Of a DNA stretch of 64,000 nt, positions 34,360 through 43,408 are shown one piece after another. The position numbers and the translations under genes were made by a program. The stretch spans positions 151,665 to 215,664 of the forward strand of contig JBCCPJ010000003.1 in NCBI GenBank assembly GCA_039024895.1, given 5' to 3'. The stretch comes from JAJDOD01 sp039024895 (GTDB taxonomy: Bacteria > Pseudomonadota > Alphaproteobacteria > Rhodobacterales > Rhodobacteraceae). The notes under the pieces are model-generated. The model saw only the letters and a program-made list of their open reading frames with translations. It did no database searches and was not told where the DNA came from. How positions within the stretch are numbered: position 1 is the stretch's first letter; every line of letters begins with the position of its first letter.

Positions 34360-35898
34360 TTAGACGAAGAGGAAATCACTCTCGCTCAAGCTGTCGGCAT
34401 CGACACCGGCCAGGGTGATATCGCTGCCGCCCACGTGAAGCACGGCACCGTCTTTACTGTCGGTGATCCGATGCTCCATGTCGTGGAAGTCTTTCAATCC
34501 ACGGGCGCGGATTTGGATCAGGTCTTCGCCAATCGTGAAGTCCGTCACCGTGTCGGCACCGCTTTTCGCGTTGAAGCGGAAGATATCGGCGTCGGCGCCA
34601 CCGGTCAGGATGTCCGCATCGCGGCCACCGACGAGGAAGTCACGACCTGCGCCGCCGTCAAGGATGTCTTCCCCACGACCGCCGCGCAGCACATCGTTTC
34701 CGTCGCCGCCTCGGCCCACGTCATCACCTTTGCCAAGGCGAATGGTGTCGTTACCACCGAGACCCGAGACGAAATCCGTATTCGCACCGGTTGCGAAGTG
34801 GTCGCGCCCCTCATCGCCGATCTTGAAGTCTACCCGGCCGCGACCGCCGTCGCCGTTCAGGATGTCGGCTGGGATAAGAACGCCGTCGAGCACATGGGCA
34901 ATCCCGTTTGTTGCCGCGATATCAGTGGCGATCAGTTCCGGGTCGGCGATATCCGGGTCTTTGTCGACCAATGACACGCCGTCGACGCCCAGGGTTTCGC
35001 CCAGCAGTGTCGGAATTGTCTCTGCAGACAGAACATCCTCCGACGACAGCGATCCCGGTGCCACGTGGTAGAGCAGGATATCGGTCAGTAACGGGATTGG
35101 ATCGCCGCCGCCCGACAGGAGGGTCAGCGCTTCGACGATGTAGGCGAAAGCTTCGCCCTCATCTTCGCCCTTGAAGCCGAGGGTTTGGGCCAGCCCAACA
35201 AAGGCGGCATCGTTGGGCGCAAAGACGGTGAGGTCTGCCTCAGGATCGTCCAATGCGCCCGCAAGGCCAGCGGCCTGCACGGCGTTCAACAGAATGTCGA
35301 AGTCACCTTGGTCGTTGTCGAAAACGCCACCGCTGGCCGCGACGATACCCGTGAGCGTTTCGGTCGGTTCTGGCGTATCCGGCGCTTCGTTGCCCGGGAT
35401 GTCGATCGGCAGGAGGACCCGGTCGATCGCCTGAATGGTCCCGTTCGATGCGCCGATGTCGGGAATGACAATGTTCGGGTTGGCCACATCCGGTTCGTTG
35501 TCGATCAACTCCGTGCCGTTGGCACCGAAACTGGCCCCGGTCAGGAAGGTATCCACCTGGTCGAGATCGACAATCTCTTCGAGCTTCTTGGCACCTGCGG
35601 AGACATGATACAGCAGAACATCCGTTAGGAGCGGGATCGGTTCGCCGCCACCAAGCACGGTGAGGCTTTCGACGAGTGATCCGAAAACGGCGTCTTCATC
35701 GGACGCGTCACCATCGAAGCCAAGGTCGACAGCCAATTGTGTGAAGGCGGCGTCGGTGGGCGCAAAGACGGTGATGTCGGTCAGGCCACGCACGGTATCG
35801 ACCAGACCGGCGGCGTCGAGCGCGCGCACCAGCAGGTCGAAATCGTGGGACCCGGCCGCAATATCAACGATATTGGGGGCCGATTTTTTCTTGGGCAT
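34360..35898 (-). CDS. Secreted fasciclin-RTX hybrid protein (type I secretion cargo)
   Basis: A 512-residue protein without a Sec signal. It contains two FAS1 (fasciclin) domains (about 5-165 and 185-345), each with an ITVFAPTDAAF/LTVFAPNDAAF motif and a late LLYHV segment. An RTX block follows (about 370-445; GGxGxDxL-type nonapeptides such as GGNDTIRLG and GGAGRDFLVG). The C terminus (about 450-512) has the acidic-hydrophobic end SESDFLFV typical of type I secretion signals. FAS1 domains mediate adhesion, so a calcium-dependent surface or matrix adhesin is likely. It is the first gene upstream of the exporter. Confidence 0.9.
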   Translation of the reverse strand: MPKKKSAPNIVDIAAGSHDFDLLVRALDAAGLVDTVRGLTDITVFAPTDAAFTQLAVDLGFDGDASDEDAVFGSLVESLTVLGGGEPIPLLTDVLLYHVSAGAKKLEEIVDLDQVDTFLTGASFGANGTELIDNEPDVANPNIVIPDIGASNGTIQAIDRVLLPIDIPGNEAPDTPEPTETLTGIVAASGGVFDNDQGDFDILLNAVQAAGLAGALDDPEADLTVFAPNDAAFVGLAQTLGFKGEDEGEAFAYIVEALTLLSGGGDPIPLLTDILLYHVAPGSLSSEDVLSAETIPTLLGETLGVDGVSLVDKDPDIADPELIATDIAATNGIAHVLDGVLIPADILNGDGGRGRVDFKIGDEGRDHFATGANTDFVSGLGGNDTIRLGKGDDVGRGGDGNDVLRGGRGEDILDGGAGRDFLVGGRDADILTGGADADIFRFNAKSGADTVTDFTIGEDLIQIRARGLKDFHDMEHRITDSKDGAVLHVGGSDITLAGVDADSLSESDFLFV

Positions 35899-35929
35899 TG
35901 GTCTTCCTCCTTTTCAAGGATCAGTGGGT

Positions 35930-36436
35930 TCAGCGCGGGAGAAGCACGCTGTCGATCACGTGGATGATGCCGTTCGAGGTCATGATGTCGGCGGTTACGA
36001 CGTTTGAGCTGTTGATCTTGACGCCGTTGCGTCCGTCAAAGTGCACGGCGCGGCCTTCGACGGTCGTGATGGAGCCGCGTTTGCCCGCGAGGCGCGAGGC
36101 AGGCACTTCGCCAGACACAACGTGGTACGTCAGAATTTCGACGAGCTGCGCTTTGTTTTCCGGCAAGAGCAGGCTTTCGACCGTCCCGGCGGGAAGGGCC
36201 GCAAAAGCGTCATCGGTCGGTGCGAATACGGTGAACGGGCCGGGCGATTTGAGCGTTTCGACAAGATCGGCGGCTTGAACGGCGGCCACGAGCGTTGTGA
36301 ACGAGCCGGCCGCAACGGCGGTGTCAACGATATCCGGTTCGGAAGCTGTTGGCATCGCGCAGGCCGACAGTGTCGCAAGTGCGGCAAGGCTGGCGCCGAG
36401 GCGGAGTGTATCGCGACGTGAGAGAACTTTTTTCAT
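35930..36436 (-). CDS. Membrane-anchored fasciclin-domain lipoprotein
   Basis: A 168-residue protein with an N terminus that combines a twin-arginine-like motif (SRRDTLRLG) and a lipobox ending SAC (Cys about 26), then one FAS1 domain: FTVFAPTDDAFAALP, LTYHVVSG and the terminal NGIIHVIDSVLLP. It lies 31 bases upstream of the fasciclin-RTX gene on the same strand, so the two may be co-transcribed; one would be cell-bound and the other released. Divergent from the DUF6502 gene. Confidence 0.9.
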   Translation of the reverse strand: MKKVLSRRDTLRLGASLAALATLSACAMPTASEPDIVDTAVAAGSFTTLVAAVQAADLVETLKSPGPFTVFAPTDDAFAALPAGTVESLLLPENKAQLVEILTYHVVSGEVPASRLAGKRGSITTVEGRAVHFDGRNGVKINSSNVVTADIMTSNGIIHVIDSVLLPR

Positions 36437-36473
36437 GGTCTTTCCTTTGGTCTAAACCGCTCAATTAGAGAGC

Positions 36474-36547
36474 GTGTGTAATTTTCACACATTAATAGTA
36501 ACGCTGCGGCAATATGGGTCAAGAATTTCGTGGAAATTTTTCACACA
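36474..36547. promoter_or_regulatory. Repeated TTTTCACACA boxes in a divergent promoter region
   Basis: TGTGTAAATTTTCACACA (36474-36491) is a near-palindrome. Its right half recurs as AAATTTTTCACACA at 36534-36547, 54-56 bases further on. The boxes lie between the fasciclin operon (minus) and the DUF6502 gene (plus). A shared regulator is likely; the protein is unknown. Confidence 0.45.
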
Positions 36548-36565
36548 GCCTATATTTTCCGAACG

Positions 36566-37411
36566 ATGGAGCCCGATGAGCAAAAAATTCTGAGTGTTAT
36601 GAAGGGGCTTATGCGCCCCTTGGTCCGTGTGCTGATAGCGCGCGGGGTGACGGCGCCTGCCTTCTACAAGCTTTTGAAGGCGGTTTATGTGGATGTCGCC
36701 CATGAGGAGTTTCGCATCGGGGACGAGGCGCCGACGGATAGCCGGATCACGTTGTTAACCGGCGTGCATCGACGCGACGTCCGGGCTATTCTCACAGACG
36801 ACGGCGACACGTGGGAAACGCGACGGGCTAAGACAGCGATCCTGGCTACGGTGCTTGGCCAGTGGGCTACGCGCCGCGACTATAGGGGAGCGGATGGTCA
36901 GCCGCTCGATTTGCCGCGGACAGCACAGGATGAACCAAGCTTTGAGGCGCTGGTCTCTGAAATCAATCGGGACATCAGGCCGCGTACTGTTTTGGACGAA
37001 CTCCTACGCCAGGACCTTGTGACGGAGACGGAGGACGGTCTCCTTGTGATGTCAGACTTGGCGCGGCGCGGTCCGGCTTCCGATGAGGATCGGCTGGTGT
37101 TCTTTGCAACCAATGTCGCGGATCACATTGCAGCGGCCTCCGAGAACCTGATTGCGGAAACACCGCCTTTTTTCGAGCGCGCCGTCTTCTACAACCAACT
37201 CGCGCCGGAAGCTGTCGACCAGATAGAGGCAAATGCCCGCGCTCTGTCGCAAGACGTATTGGAGAAACTCAACGCCCAAAGCGAAGGCCTGCGCGCGGAC
37301 GCTGAGGCGGTCGAGGGCACTGAGCGATACCGTTTGGGTATTTACTTTTACCGTGAAAATGCAGGAGCTGAGGCGCGATCTGCAAAGGACGAGGACGATG
37401 AACAGAAGTAG
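36566..37411 (+). CDS. DUF6502 family protein
   Basis: A 281-residue soluble, mainly helical protein matching the DUF6502 pattern: VMKGLMRPLVRVLIARGV at the start, YKLLKAVYVDVA, and RITLLTGVHRRDVRAIL, which resembles a winged-helix region. The ATG at 36566 is preferred over a GTG at 36530, which would place coding sequence over the repeated TTTTCACACA box. The function is unknown; the fold suggests DNA binding. Its end overlaps the following lipoprotein start by 14 bases. Confidence 0.8.
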   Translation: MEPDEQKILSVMKGLMRPLVRVLIARGVTAPAFYKLLKAVYVDVAHEEFRIGDEAPTDSRITLLTGVHRRDVRAILTDDGDTWETRRAKTAILATVLGQWATRRDYRGADGQPLDLPRTAQDEPSFEALVSEINRDIRPRTVLDELLRQDLVTETEDGLLVMSDLARRGPASDEDRLVFFATNVADHIAAASENLIAETPPFFERAVFYNQLAPEAVDQIEANARALSQDVLEKLNAQSEGLRADAEAVEGTERYRLGIYFYRENAGAEARSAKDEDDEQK

Positions 37412-38321
37412 ACGTCAGGCGCTTGCGCTGTTCGGGTCCACCTTTCTATCCGCCTGTGGCGCGCCTGCGATTGTCACCCGAGATAAGAACGATCCCTTCG
37501 AAGGGGGCATTGGCGGTACCGGGATTGTCGGTACGCTCAACGGCTTTGGTAGCTTGTTGATCAACGGTATCACCGTCGAACTTGACACTGGCACCGCCAT
37601 CACCACGCCCTATGAAGCGGGTGGCCGTGATTTGTTGGCACCGGGTCATGTGCTGACCTTGTCGGCGCGCAAGACAAATGCCGGTGTGACTGCGCGCAGT
37701 GTTTCCATTGATTACGCCCTGGTCGGGCGCCTGCATCGGACCGGGTCTGCGGCGACTGTGAATGGCGTGCCGCTCATCGGTTGGCATGCGGCACTCGGGC
37801 ATGGCGCTAGCGGCCAACGGGTTGCGGTCAGCGGTGTCTGGACGTCATCGGGCGTGCGCCCAAGCCGGATTGATCCTGCACCGGGCGGGTTGGATTTGGT
37901 CGCGGGCACGTTTGACAATGGCATGATCGGGCAGGCGCGATTGGAGGCGGCGGCTCCCCTACCAGCCGATGGCAGCTATGCGGTCGCTTTGGGTCGCGCG
38001 GGCCAAGGCGTCTTTACGGTCGAAGAATTCCACACTGGACGTTTTGCTACGGTCAGTGATCTCGATTTCCTGTCTGTCGAGGGCTACTTGGAGCCCACAC
38101 GGTCGGCGCCGGGCTTTCGGATTGCGGGGCTCGGTCACAGCTTTGCGCGCGATGTACGTCTCCAATCCATCGGCGAAAGGCGTGCCCTCTATTTCGGACC
38201 CTACACCGGGCAGTTTGATGCGCGCCGGGGGTACATCGTGCCGGACGGTTTCAGTTCGCGGCGGGCCGCGTTGAGCAGCGGTCTCGGTGCGGACGGGACA
38301 ATACCGTTCGTTGAGATTTAG
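37398..38321 (+). CDS. DUF5666-like envelope lipoprotein
   Basis: A 307-residue lipoprotein with signal peptide and lipobox (LSAC, Cys about 20). The mature part begins with a Gly-rich GGIGGTGIVGTLNGFGSLLING segment (shown here in part: GGIGGTGIVGT) and continues as repeated small beta domains of the DUF5666 type, containing VNGVPL- and GHVLTL-like turns. DUF5666 genes are often paired with DUF6502 genes, as here. The start at 37398 overlaps the end of the DUF6502 gene. The role is unknown. Confidence 0.78.
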   Translation: MNRSRRQALALFGSTFLSACGAPAIVTRDKNDPFEGGIGGTGIVGTLNGFGSLLINGITVELDTGTAITTPYEAGGRDLLAPGHVLTLSARKTNAGVTARSVSIDYALVGRLHRTGSAATVNGVPLIGWHAALGHGASGQRVAVSGVWTSSGVRPSRIDPAPGGLDLVAGTFDNGMIGQARLEAAAPLPADGSYAVALGRAGQGVFTVEEFHTGRFATVSDLDFLSVEGYLEPTRSAPGFRIAGLGHSFARDVRLQSIGERRALYFGPYTGQFDARRGYIVPDGFSSRRAALSSGLGADGTIPFVEI

Positions 38322-38710
38322 GGCCATTCAGCGGTTTCTATGCGACGCACGTTATATCACACGGCTTTGTGTTTTCGCAATTTACGCAACGGAAACGGTT
38401 AAAAATTGCGTCAATTCACGGGCGGATCACTAGTTCGCGATCTTGCGCCCCAAAGGCGATAACACTTGCAATTCAAGCTGGTTTACTGTCGTTTTCGCGG
38501 TTTGAACACGCGATTTGGCCTTCAGATGCGCACCGCGCGGCAGGAAAAAAACAAGAGCGACAAAACGTCCATCGCGCGAAACAGGCGGGTCAAAAATTGG
38601 TGTCCGGCCCGCCTCTGGCAATCGGCTAGACATTGTGAAAAAAGGCCTACATATCACGCAGGGGCAAGCAGATTGCCAGCTATACAACCGTTCACTACTG
38701 GGAGGATCCC
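38322..38710. other. Intergenic region upstream of pseudoazurin
   Basis: 389 bases without a convincing gene. It contains the inverted repeat CGCAATTT (38376-38383)/AAATTGCG (38403-38410), without a T-tract. I found no clear FNR/NnrR box (TTGAT-N4-ATCAA), which one would look for upstream of a pseudoazurin gene. Confidence 0.5.
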
Positions 38711-39211
38711 ATGCCATTTAACCCAAACCGCCGTACCGTTTTGCTTTCGGGTGCGGCAGCCCTTTCCGTCGTTGCAACGACAAAGCCGTCGCTGGCATCG
38801 ACAGCCCATGAAGTTCAGATGCTCAATAAGCACCCGGAAGATAGCAAGCTGCGTCAGGTGTTCTACCCGCGCATTATTGTGGTCGAGCCAGGTGACACGG
38901 TGAACTTCGTGTCCGTGGACAAGAGCCACAACAGCGTCTCCGTTGACGGCATGCTTCCCGCAGACGTGGAAGAGTGGAAGGGCGGCGTCAGCAAGGACAT
39001 CGAGGTCACTTTCGATAAGCCTGGCTTTTACGGCTACCAGTGCACGCCACACTCGACCCTCGGCATGGTCGGTCTTGTCATCGTCAAAGGCGAAGGCATG
39101 ATGGACAACCTTGAAGATGCACAATCCGTACGCCAACGCGGCAAGGCAAAGAAGGCCTGGGAAGAGATCTGGGAAGAAGTCGAAGGCATGCAGGAAGAGC
39201 TGACGGCCTAA
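38711..39211 (+). CDS. Pseudoazurin/plastocyanin-type blue copper protein
   Basis: A 166-residue periplasmic type 1 copper protein. A signal peptide (about 1-30, with a twin Arg NRRTV) precedes the cupredoxin domain. Copper ligands are His73 (SHNSV), Cys111 and His114 (YQCTPH) and Met119 (GMVG). Pseudoazurins carry electrons to copper nitrite reductase or other periplasmic oxidoreductases. The C-terminal helix is charged and slightly longer than usual. No nitrite reductase gene is nearby. GGAGG precedes the start. Confidence 0.9.
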   Translation: MPFNPNRRTVLLSGAAALSVVATTKPSLASTAHEVQMLNKHPEDSKLRQVFYPRIIVVEPGDTVNFVSVDKSHNSVSVDGMLPADVEEWKGGVSKDIEVTFDKPGFYGYQCTPHSTLGMVGLVIVKGEGMMDNLEDAQSVRQRGKAKKAWEEIWEEVEGMQEELTA

Positions 39212-39263
39212 TCTCTGGACGGGCTCATAGCCCGACGATGCAAGATTACTTCAGGTGGGCCGT

Positions 39264-39674
39264 TTAGTCGCTCACCTGAAGCACCAAAGGTTCCGCAAAT
39301 TCTATTCGGTCGGCGCAAAGCGACTTCTCTTCGAAGCCCGCGTCAAGCCGGCATGCTCCCACAACGAATTCGTAGCGCTCAATCGTATCGCACGGCGCAT
39401 TGGGTGTTTCAAACGTAGCTTCGGCCGACATTCCTGGCGCGACATTCAAGTACCAAGCACCCTTACTGCGCCCGACCTTTTCGGTTCCGATAAAGGCGTA
39501 GAAATAGCCGCTTATTTCGCCAAGGGGCGCGTCTCCGGTGTTTTCCAATGTCACCATAAGCTGGCAGTAGTATTCGCGAAGGCCGGTATCGGAGACGTGC
39601 ATTTTGTAATCCGCCGCCGTGGCGGGGGCAGCGGAGAGACCTGCCATTATCAGCGCAGCGTAAGTAAGTCGCAT
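39264..39674 (-). CDS. Secreted protein of unknown function
   Basis: A 136-residue protein with a clear Sec signal peptide (about 1-20, ending ATA). The mature part is a small beta-rich domain with four Cys (in EYYCQLMV, NAPCDTIE, GACRLD and SLCADRI), likely forming two disulfides. I do not recognise a family. It converges on the pseudoazurin gene. Confidence 0.62.
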   Translation of the reverse strand: MRLTYAALIMAGLSAAPATAADYKMHVSDTGLREYYCQLMVTLENTGDAPLGEISGYFYAFIGTEKVGRSKGAWYLNVAPGMSAEATFETPNAPCDTIERYEFVVGACRLDAGFEEKSLCADRIEFAEPLVLQVSD

Positions 39675-39776
39675 TTGATGTTTCCTGCGTAACTTTGCCC
39701 CCTACCATTCTGATGAGGGTTGGCGTTGGCGCAAGTGTTGTTTGTCGCAACAGGCCGCAAAAAAGGAGTGAAGAGC

Positions 39777-40142
39777 GTGCAGCGCGTGAAATCAAGCCTT
39801 TGGGCACTTCTGGGTTTCATTGCCCTGGGCCTTGGCGGTTTGGGTATTGTGCTGCCTGTTCTTCCAACGACGCCTTTTGTGATCCTGGCGGCCTTTGCCT
39901 TTGGCAAGTCGTCGCGGCGGCTCGAAAGAATGCTCGAAAACAATCGGGTATTTGGGCCAATTATCTTGGATTGGCGGGCGAGAGGCGCCATCGCCACCAA
40001 GTACAAGTGCCTTGCCGTTGGGATGATGGTCTGTGTTGTCGCGTTGAGTGTTACGATGTCGGTCCCGCTGCCTGTCCTTGTGGTCCAGGTAGTTTGTGTG
40101 ACGGCGGCGGCTCTCTACATCCTGACGCGTCCGAGTCGGTGA
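39777..40142 (+). CDS. YbaN-like DUF454 inner membrane protein
   Basis: A 121-residue membrane protein with the DUF454 pattern: LGFIALGLGGLGIVLPVLPTTPF at the first helix (quoted here in part: GIVLPVLPTTPF), FAFGKSSRRLE, and two further helices near the C terminus. I chose the GTG at 39777, which has AAGGAG 8 bases upstream, over a TTG at 39720 without a ribosome site. The function is unknown. Confidence 0.87.
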   Translation: MQRVKSSLWALLGFIALGLGGLGIVLPVLPTTPFVILAAFAFGKSSRRLERMLENNRVFGPIILDWRARGAIATKYKCLAVGMMVCVVALSVTMSVPLPVLVVQVVCVTAAALYILTRPSR

Positions 40143-40215
40143 GGCGCAAGCCCGAGCACCGATCTTAAACCGCTCGGCAGCGTTCGGCTGCCAGATGGGA
40201 CGCGCCTGGCCGCTT

Positions 40216-40929
40216 TTAGGCGAAGAAGGGTCCGTTGCCGCGCGTGGCACCGTAGGCCAGTCCGCCCACTAGTGTGAGCACCAGCCAAAGGGGAATTCCT
40301 GCCGCGAGCGGCTCGTCCGTTGACGTGACCGAAGGGACATCAACGGAGCTTGTGTCTCCCACGTCAAACTGTGCGCTGTACATTAAGTTGTGATCGGAAA
40401 AGTCCCGAAGATGAAGCTTTGTATCCGGGCCGAAGCTGTCCGCAAACTCGATTGCAATGTTGCCCGCTGGTGTGTCCGGATAGGCGATCAGACCCACATA
40501 GATGCGTGTATCGGAGAGCGGCACATCGTCCAGAACGGTGCCGCAGACCTCAATAGCGGTCAACGCGTCCAGCGGCTTTCTGAAGGGAAGGGGCGTGTTC
40601 ACCGGGTGCATCATCAAGGACATGGCCTCGAATTCGACGGGCGCGCCATCGATCCAGGTGCGTGCGCCATCCCAGAAGTCTTCGCCCAAGTCAAAAGTGC
40701 CGCGCGCAAACATGTCAAAGTCGGCAAATCCGCGGTCATTGACAAGATCAGCAGCGGTGAGACCAAATTTGCCAAGAGCCAGGTCTGTGGGCATGGAGAA
40801 GAAAAGCTCGACGGCCCCGTCGCTGCGCGATGTGATCACCTGAACACGCGTGTCAGCCGCCGCGGTCTGTACGAAGGTGAAGGCCACACAAAGGGCCGCA
40901 ATGGCAGTTTTGACAGTGTTTCCCAGCAT
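40216..40929 (-). CDS. Exported, C-terminally anchored protein of unknown function
   Basis: A 237-residue protein with a signal peptide (about 1-25) and a C-terminal hydrophobic anchor (about 208-230, IPLWLVLTLVGGLAYGATR). The middle is a beta-rich domain with a single Cys in EVCGTVL. The end resembles sorting-type C termini only superficially; no PEP-CTERM or LPXTG motif was seen. I do not recognise the family. Confidence 0.58.
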   Translation of the reverse strand: MLGNTVKTAIAALCVAFTFVQTAAADTRVQVITSRSDGAVELFFSMPTDLALGKFGLTAADLVNDRGFADFDMFARGTFDLGEDFWDGARTWIDGAPVEFEAMSLMMHPVNTPLPFRKPLDALTAIEVCGTVLDDVPLSDTRIYVGLIAYPDTPAGNIAIEFADSFGPDTKLHLRDFSDHNLMYSAQFDVGDTSSVDVPSVTSTDEPLAAGIPLWLVLTLVGGLAYGATRGNGPFFA

Positions 40930-41296
40930 TTCGTGACCTGTCTTCAGTACTTTGTCGCTTTACTCTTCCTAGTCTTAAGGCCGTTTATCATACTACGATG
41001 CCGCTCGATCTCCGCAGCGATTTCACACTGGGATGTAGTGTTAATCGCCCGATTGCAAATCAACTCTTTGCCAGAAAGATGAATGTTTCGATGGGTTCGG
41101 GACAGTTTACCTCACCTCAGCTGTCGTTTGCGTCACGTTAGCGGCAAATTGCACGAGGGGCATAGGCCCGAAGTCCTATGTTCAACGACGAAAACTTGTC
41201 CGATTTTACCTGCGCACATTCCGTCCGGCTTTCGTCAACCTTTTGGCTGTAGACAGTCGCCCAGCCAAAGGAAGCATAAAGTAGGGCGACAAGAAG
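40930..41296. other. Divergent intergenic region
   Basis: 367 bases between a minus-strand exported protein gene and a plus-strand gene. No gene or strong repeat was seen. Sequence near 41255-41285 may contain the promoter of the gene starting at 41297. Confidence 0.5.
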
Positions 41297-41797
41297 ATGC
41301 AGCACGCCACATGTCCCACAGACGAGCTACACCCCATCGACGGATTGGGGCTGGACGAGTTCGAACGGGGTATTCTGAAGGTTCTTCGTCAGTTTCTGGT
41401 CGCGCATCAGGCCCCGGAAACACAGGCTTGGCATCGGGGCTTTCTCATCGCTGTGGAGCGGTGGGGGGAACCGCTTGGCCTCGCTGCCGCCCATGCATCG
41501 TCTAAGTTTCTCAAGGCACTTCTTCGGGGGCGGGGCGATTTGCTGACCTTCAATGACCCGCTTTCGACCCTTGCACGGGATTTCGCGACAGACCACGAAG
41601 CGCTCATGATGATCGCGTTGCATGCGTTGCGACGGGATCAGACGTCTACCGCGCGCGACGCAATCTCAGAGTTAACCAATGGCCGATTAGACCCGGAAGC
41701 CGTACATGCCGGTTTGGCTTTCGCCAGCCGTTTCTCCGCGGGATGCGACAGCCAAGAGCGACCGCCCGGCACACCCGCGTTGCGTCTGGTGAAATAA
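41297..41797 (+). CDS. Helical protein of unknown function
   Basis: A 166-residue soluble protein that looks mainly helical, with a long Leu/Ala-rich segment (about 18-75) and ALHALRRDQTSTARDAI near 115. I do not recognise a family. It has a purine-rich stretch before the ATG and a usual base composition. Isolated between two intergenic gaps. Confidence 0.58.
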   Translation: MQHATCPTDELHPIDGLGLDEFERGILKVLRQFLVAHQAPETQAWHRGFLIAVERWGEPLGLAAAHASSKFLKALLRGRGDLLTFNDPLSTLARDFATDHEALMMIALHALRRDQTSTARDAISELTNGRLDPEAVHAGLAFASRFSAGCDSQERPPGTPALRLVK

Positions 41798-41888
41798 GCC
41801 CACCGGTTTCCAGCTGTAGCGACTGTTTCCGGCTCAGACATCGCCCTTTGACGCGCCTGACCTTACATTTACTCAATGCGCGCGTGCG

Positions 41889-42614
41889 CTAAACATGCTG
41901 ACCGCCGTTGATTTCGATTTCTGTGCCGGTCACGTATGTCGATTGATGGGAGCATAAAAAGTAAATGACATCGGCAACTTCGCCGGTTTGACCGATCCGC
42001 CGCATCGGGAGCCTCTGAACAATGGCATCGGTGCCTTCGGACAGGATCGAGGTCTCAATTTCGCCCGGGGCAATCGCATTCACACGGACACCTAAGGGAC
42101 CAAAATCATGGGCCATTTCGCGCGTCAAAGCGCCGAGCGCTGCCTTGGACGTGGCGTAGGCGGCGCCGGCGAAAGGATGCACGCGGGCGCCGGCAATCGA
42201 GGTCACATTCACCACCGATCCCTGGGCATCGACAAGTTCCTGTTTCAAGCCGCGCGCCAGCACAATCGACGCAAAGAAATTCACGTGAAAGACCCGCCCC
42301 CAAGTCATCAAGTCGGTGTCCAATGTGTTGAGCCGCCCGCCCTCGTCCGTCTTCGGCGAGATGCCAGCGTTGTTGACGAGGCCGTGGAGTGGTCCGTCCA
42401 ATCGTTCGCGGATAAGCTCCACCGTGTTGATGGTATCCGCGGGGTCGGACAGATCGACCTGGATGTGATTTTCTTCGCCACCGGGCCACGGGCAGTTTGC
42501 GTTAAAGGGCTGTCGCGAACAGGTGAGCACGCGCCAGCCCTCGCTGGAGAATTTTTTGACCGTTGCGTGGCCAATCCCGCGACTGGCTCCAGTCAAGAGC
42601 AGGGTTTTGGTCAA
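41889..42614 (-). CDS. Short-chain dehydrogenase/reductase (FabG-like)
   Basis: A 240-residue classical SDR: TGASRGIG near residue 8, NNAGIS, catalytic Ser in VTSIAGAR and YATSK with Tyr and Lys, then TGTEIEINGG at the end as in FabG-like enzymes. The TTG at 42614 begins just before the first strand; an ATG at 42752 would add 46 residues without family similarity. The substrate is unknown. Confidence 0.85.
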   Translation of the reverse strand: MTKTLLLTGASRGIGHATVKKFSSEGWRVLTCSRQPFNANCPWPGGEENHIQVDLSDPADTINTVELIRERLDGPLHGLVNNAGISPKTDEGGRLNTLDTDLMTWGRVFHVNFFASIVLARGLKQELVDAQGSVVNVTSIAGARVHPFAGAAYATSKAALGALTREMAHDFGPLGVRVNAIAPGEIETSILSEGTDAIVQRLPMRRIGQTGEVADVIYFLCSHQSTYVTGTEIEINGGQHV

Positions 42615-42786
42615 GTTCTCAGGCCCCCTTATCTGGCGCTGCGATTTGATGCGCGGTGCGATGGCGCTGCGATACCTGCACCTTAGGCGATTTGCGAAGG
42701 TGGCAAAAGGTCGATGGCTGGCGTGCGGGCCGGCACTGCATTGCTTTGTCATTCAGCTTGAGGTGCGGACGGTATAGGTTTGTCCC

Positions 42787-43362
42787 ATGGCTGTGATTTT
42801 CCTGATAGGGCCGCCGGCAGTGGGCAAAATGACCGTGGGTCTTGAGCTTGAGCGGCTGCTCGGTTTCCGCCTGTTTCACAATCACGTAGCGATTGAAATG
42901 GTGGCGCCTTACTTCAGCTACGGCACCTCGGAAGGCAGACGGCTGGTCAAGAACGTGCGGGCTGCGTTCTTTGACGCTTTTGCGGCCAATCCCACAGGTG
43001 CTTACATTTTCACCTATGTCTGGGCTTTTGGTGTGCCGGGCGAACGGGAATATGTCGACGGTATCGCGGAGACCTTTGCAAAAGGCGGGCATGACCTTTT
43101 CTGGGTGGAGCTTGAGGCGCGCGTCGAAGAGCGGCTGAAACGGAACCGCACGGCCCTTCGCTTGGAACATAAGCCCACCAAGCGCGACTTGGATTGGTCA
43201 GAGAAAAATCTGCTGGAGACGGACGCAAAGTATCGGCTGAACTCGGAAGACGGTGAGATTGGTCAGACAAACTATCTGCGTATCGACAATACGGACCTGT
43301 CGCCGCTTGAGACGGCAGAGCTGATTTGTCGCCGCTTTGTTCTGGTTGAGCCGGGCGCTTAG
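42787..43362 (+). CDS. P-loop nucleotide kinase-like protein
   Basis: A 191-residue protein with Walker A GPPAVGKMT (8-16), where Met replaces the usual Ser/Thr before Thr, and a LFHNHVAIEM segment resembling small-molecule kinases of the shikimate/AAA_33 type. A later KRNRTALRLEHKPTKRD basic segment may be the lid. The substrate is unknown. Divergent from the SDR gene. Confidence 0.75.
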   Translation: MAVIFLIGPPAVGKMTVGLELERLLGFRLFHNHVAIEMVAPYFSYGTSEGRRLVKNVRAAFFDAFAANPTGAYIFTYVWAFGVPGEREYVDGIAETFAKGGHDLFWVELEARVEERLKRNRTALRLEHKPTKRDLDWSEKNLLETDAKYRLNSEDGEIGQTNYLRIDNTDLSPLETAELICRRFVLVEPGA

Positions 43363-43408
43363 TGGCCGTTGTTTTGCTTCGGAAGTCGGGGCGCGTTTAT
43401 CCGCCAGA

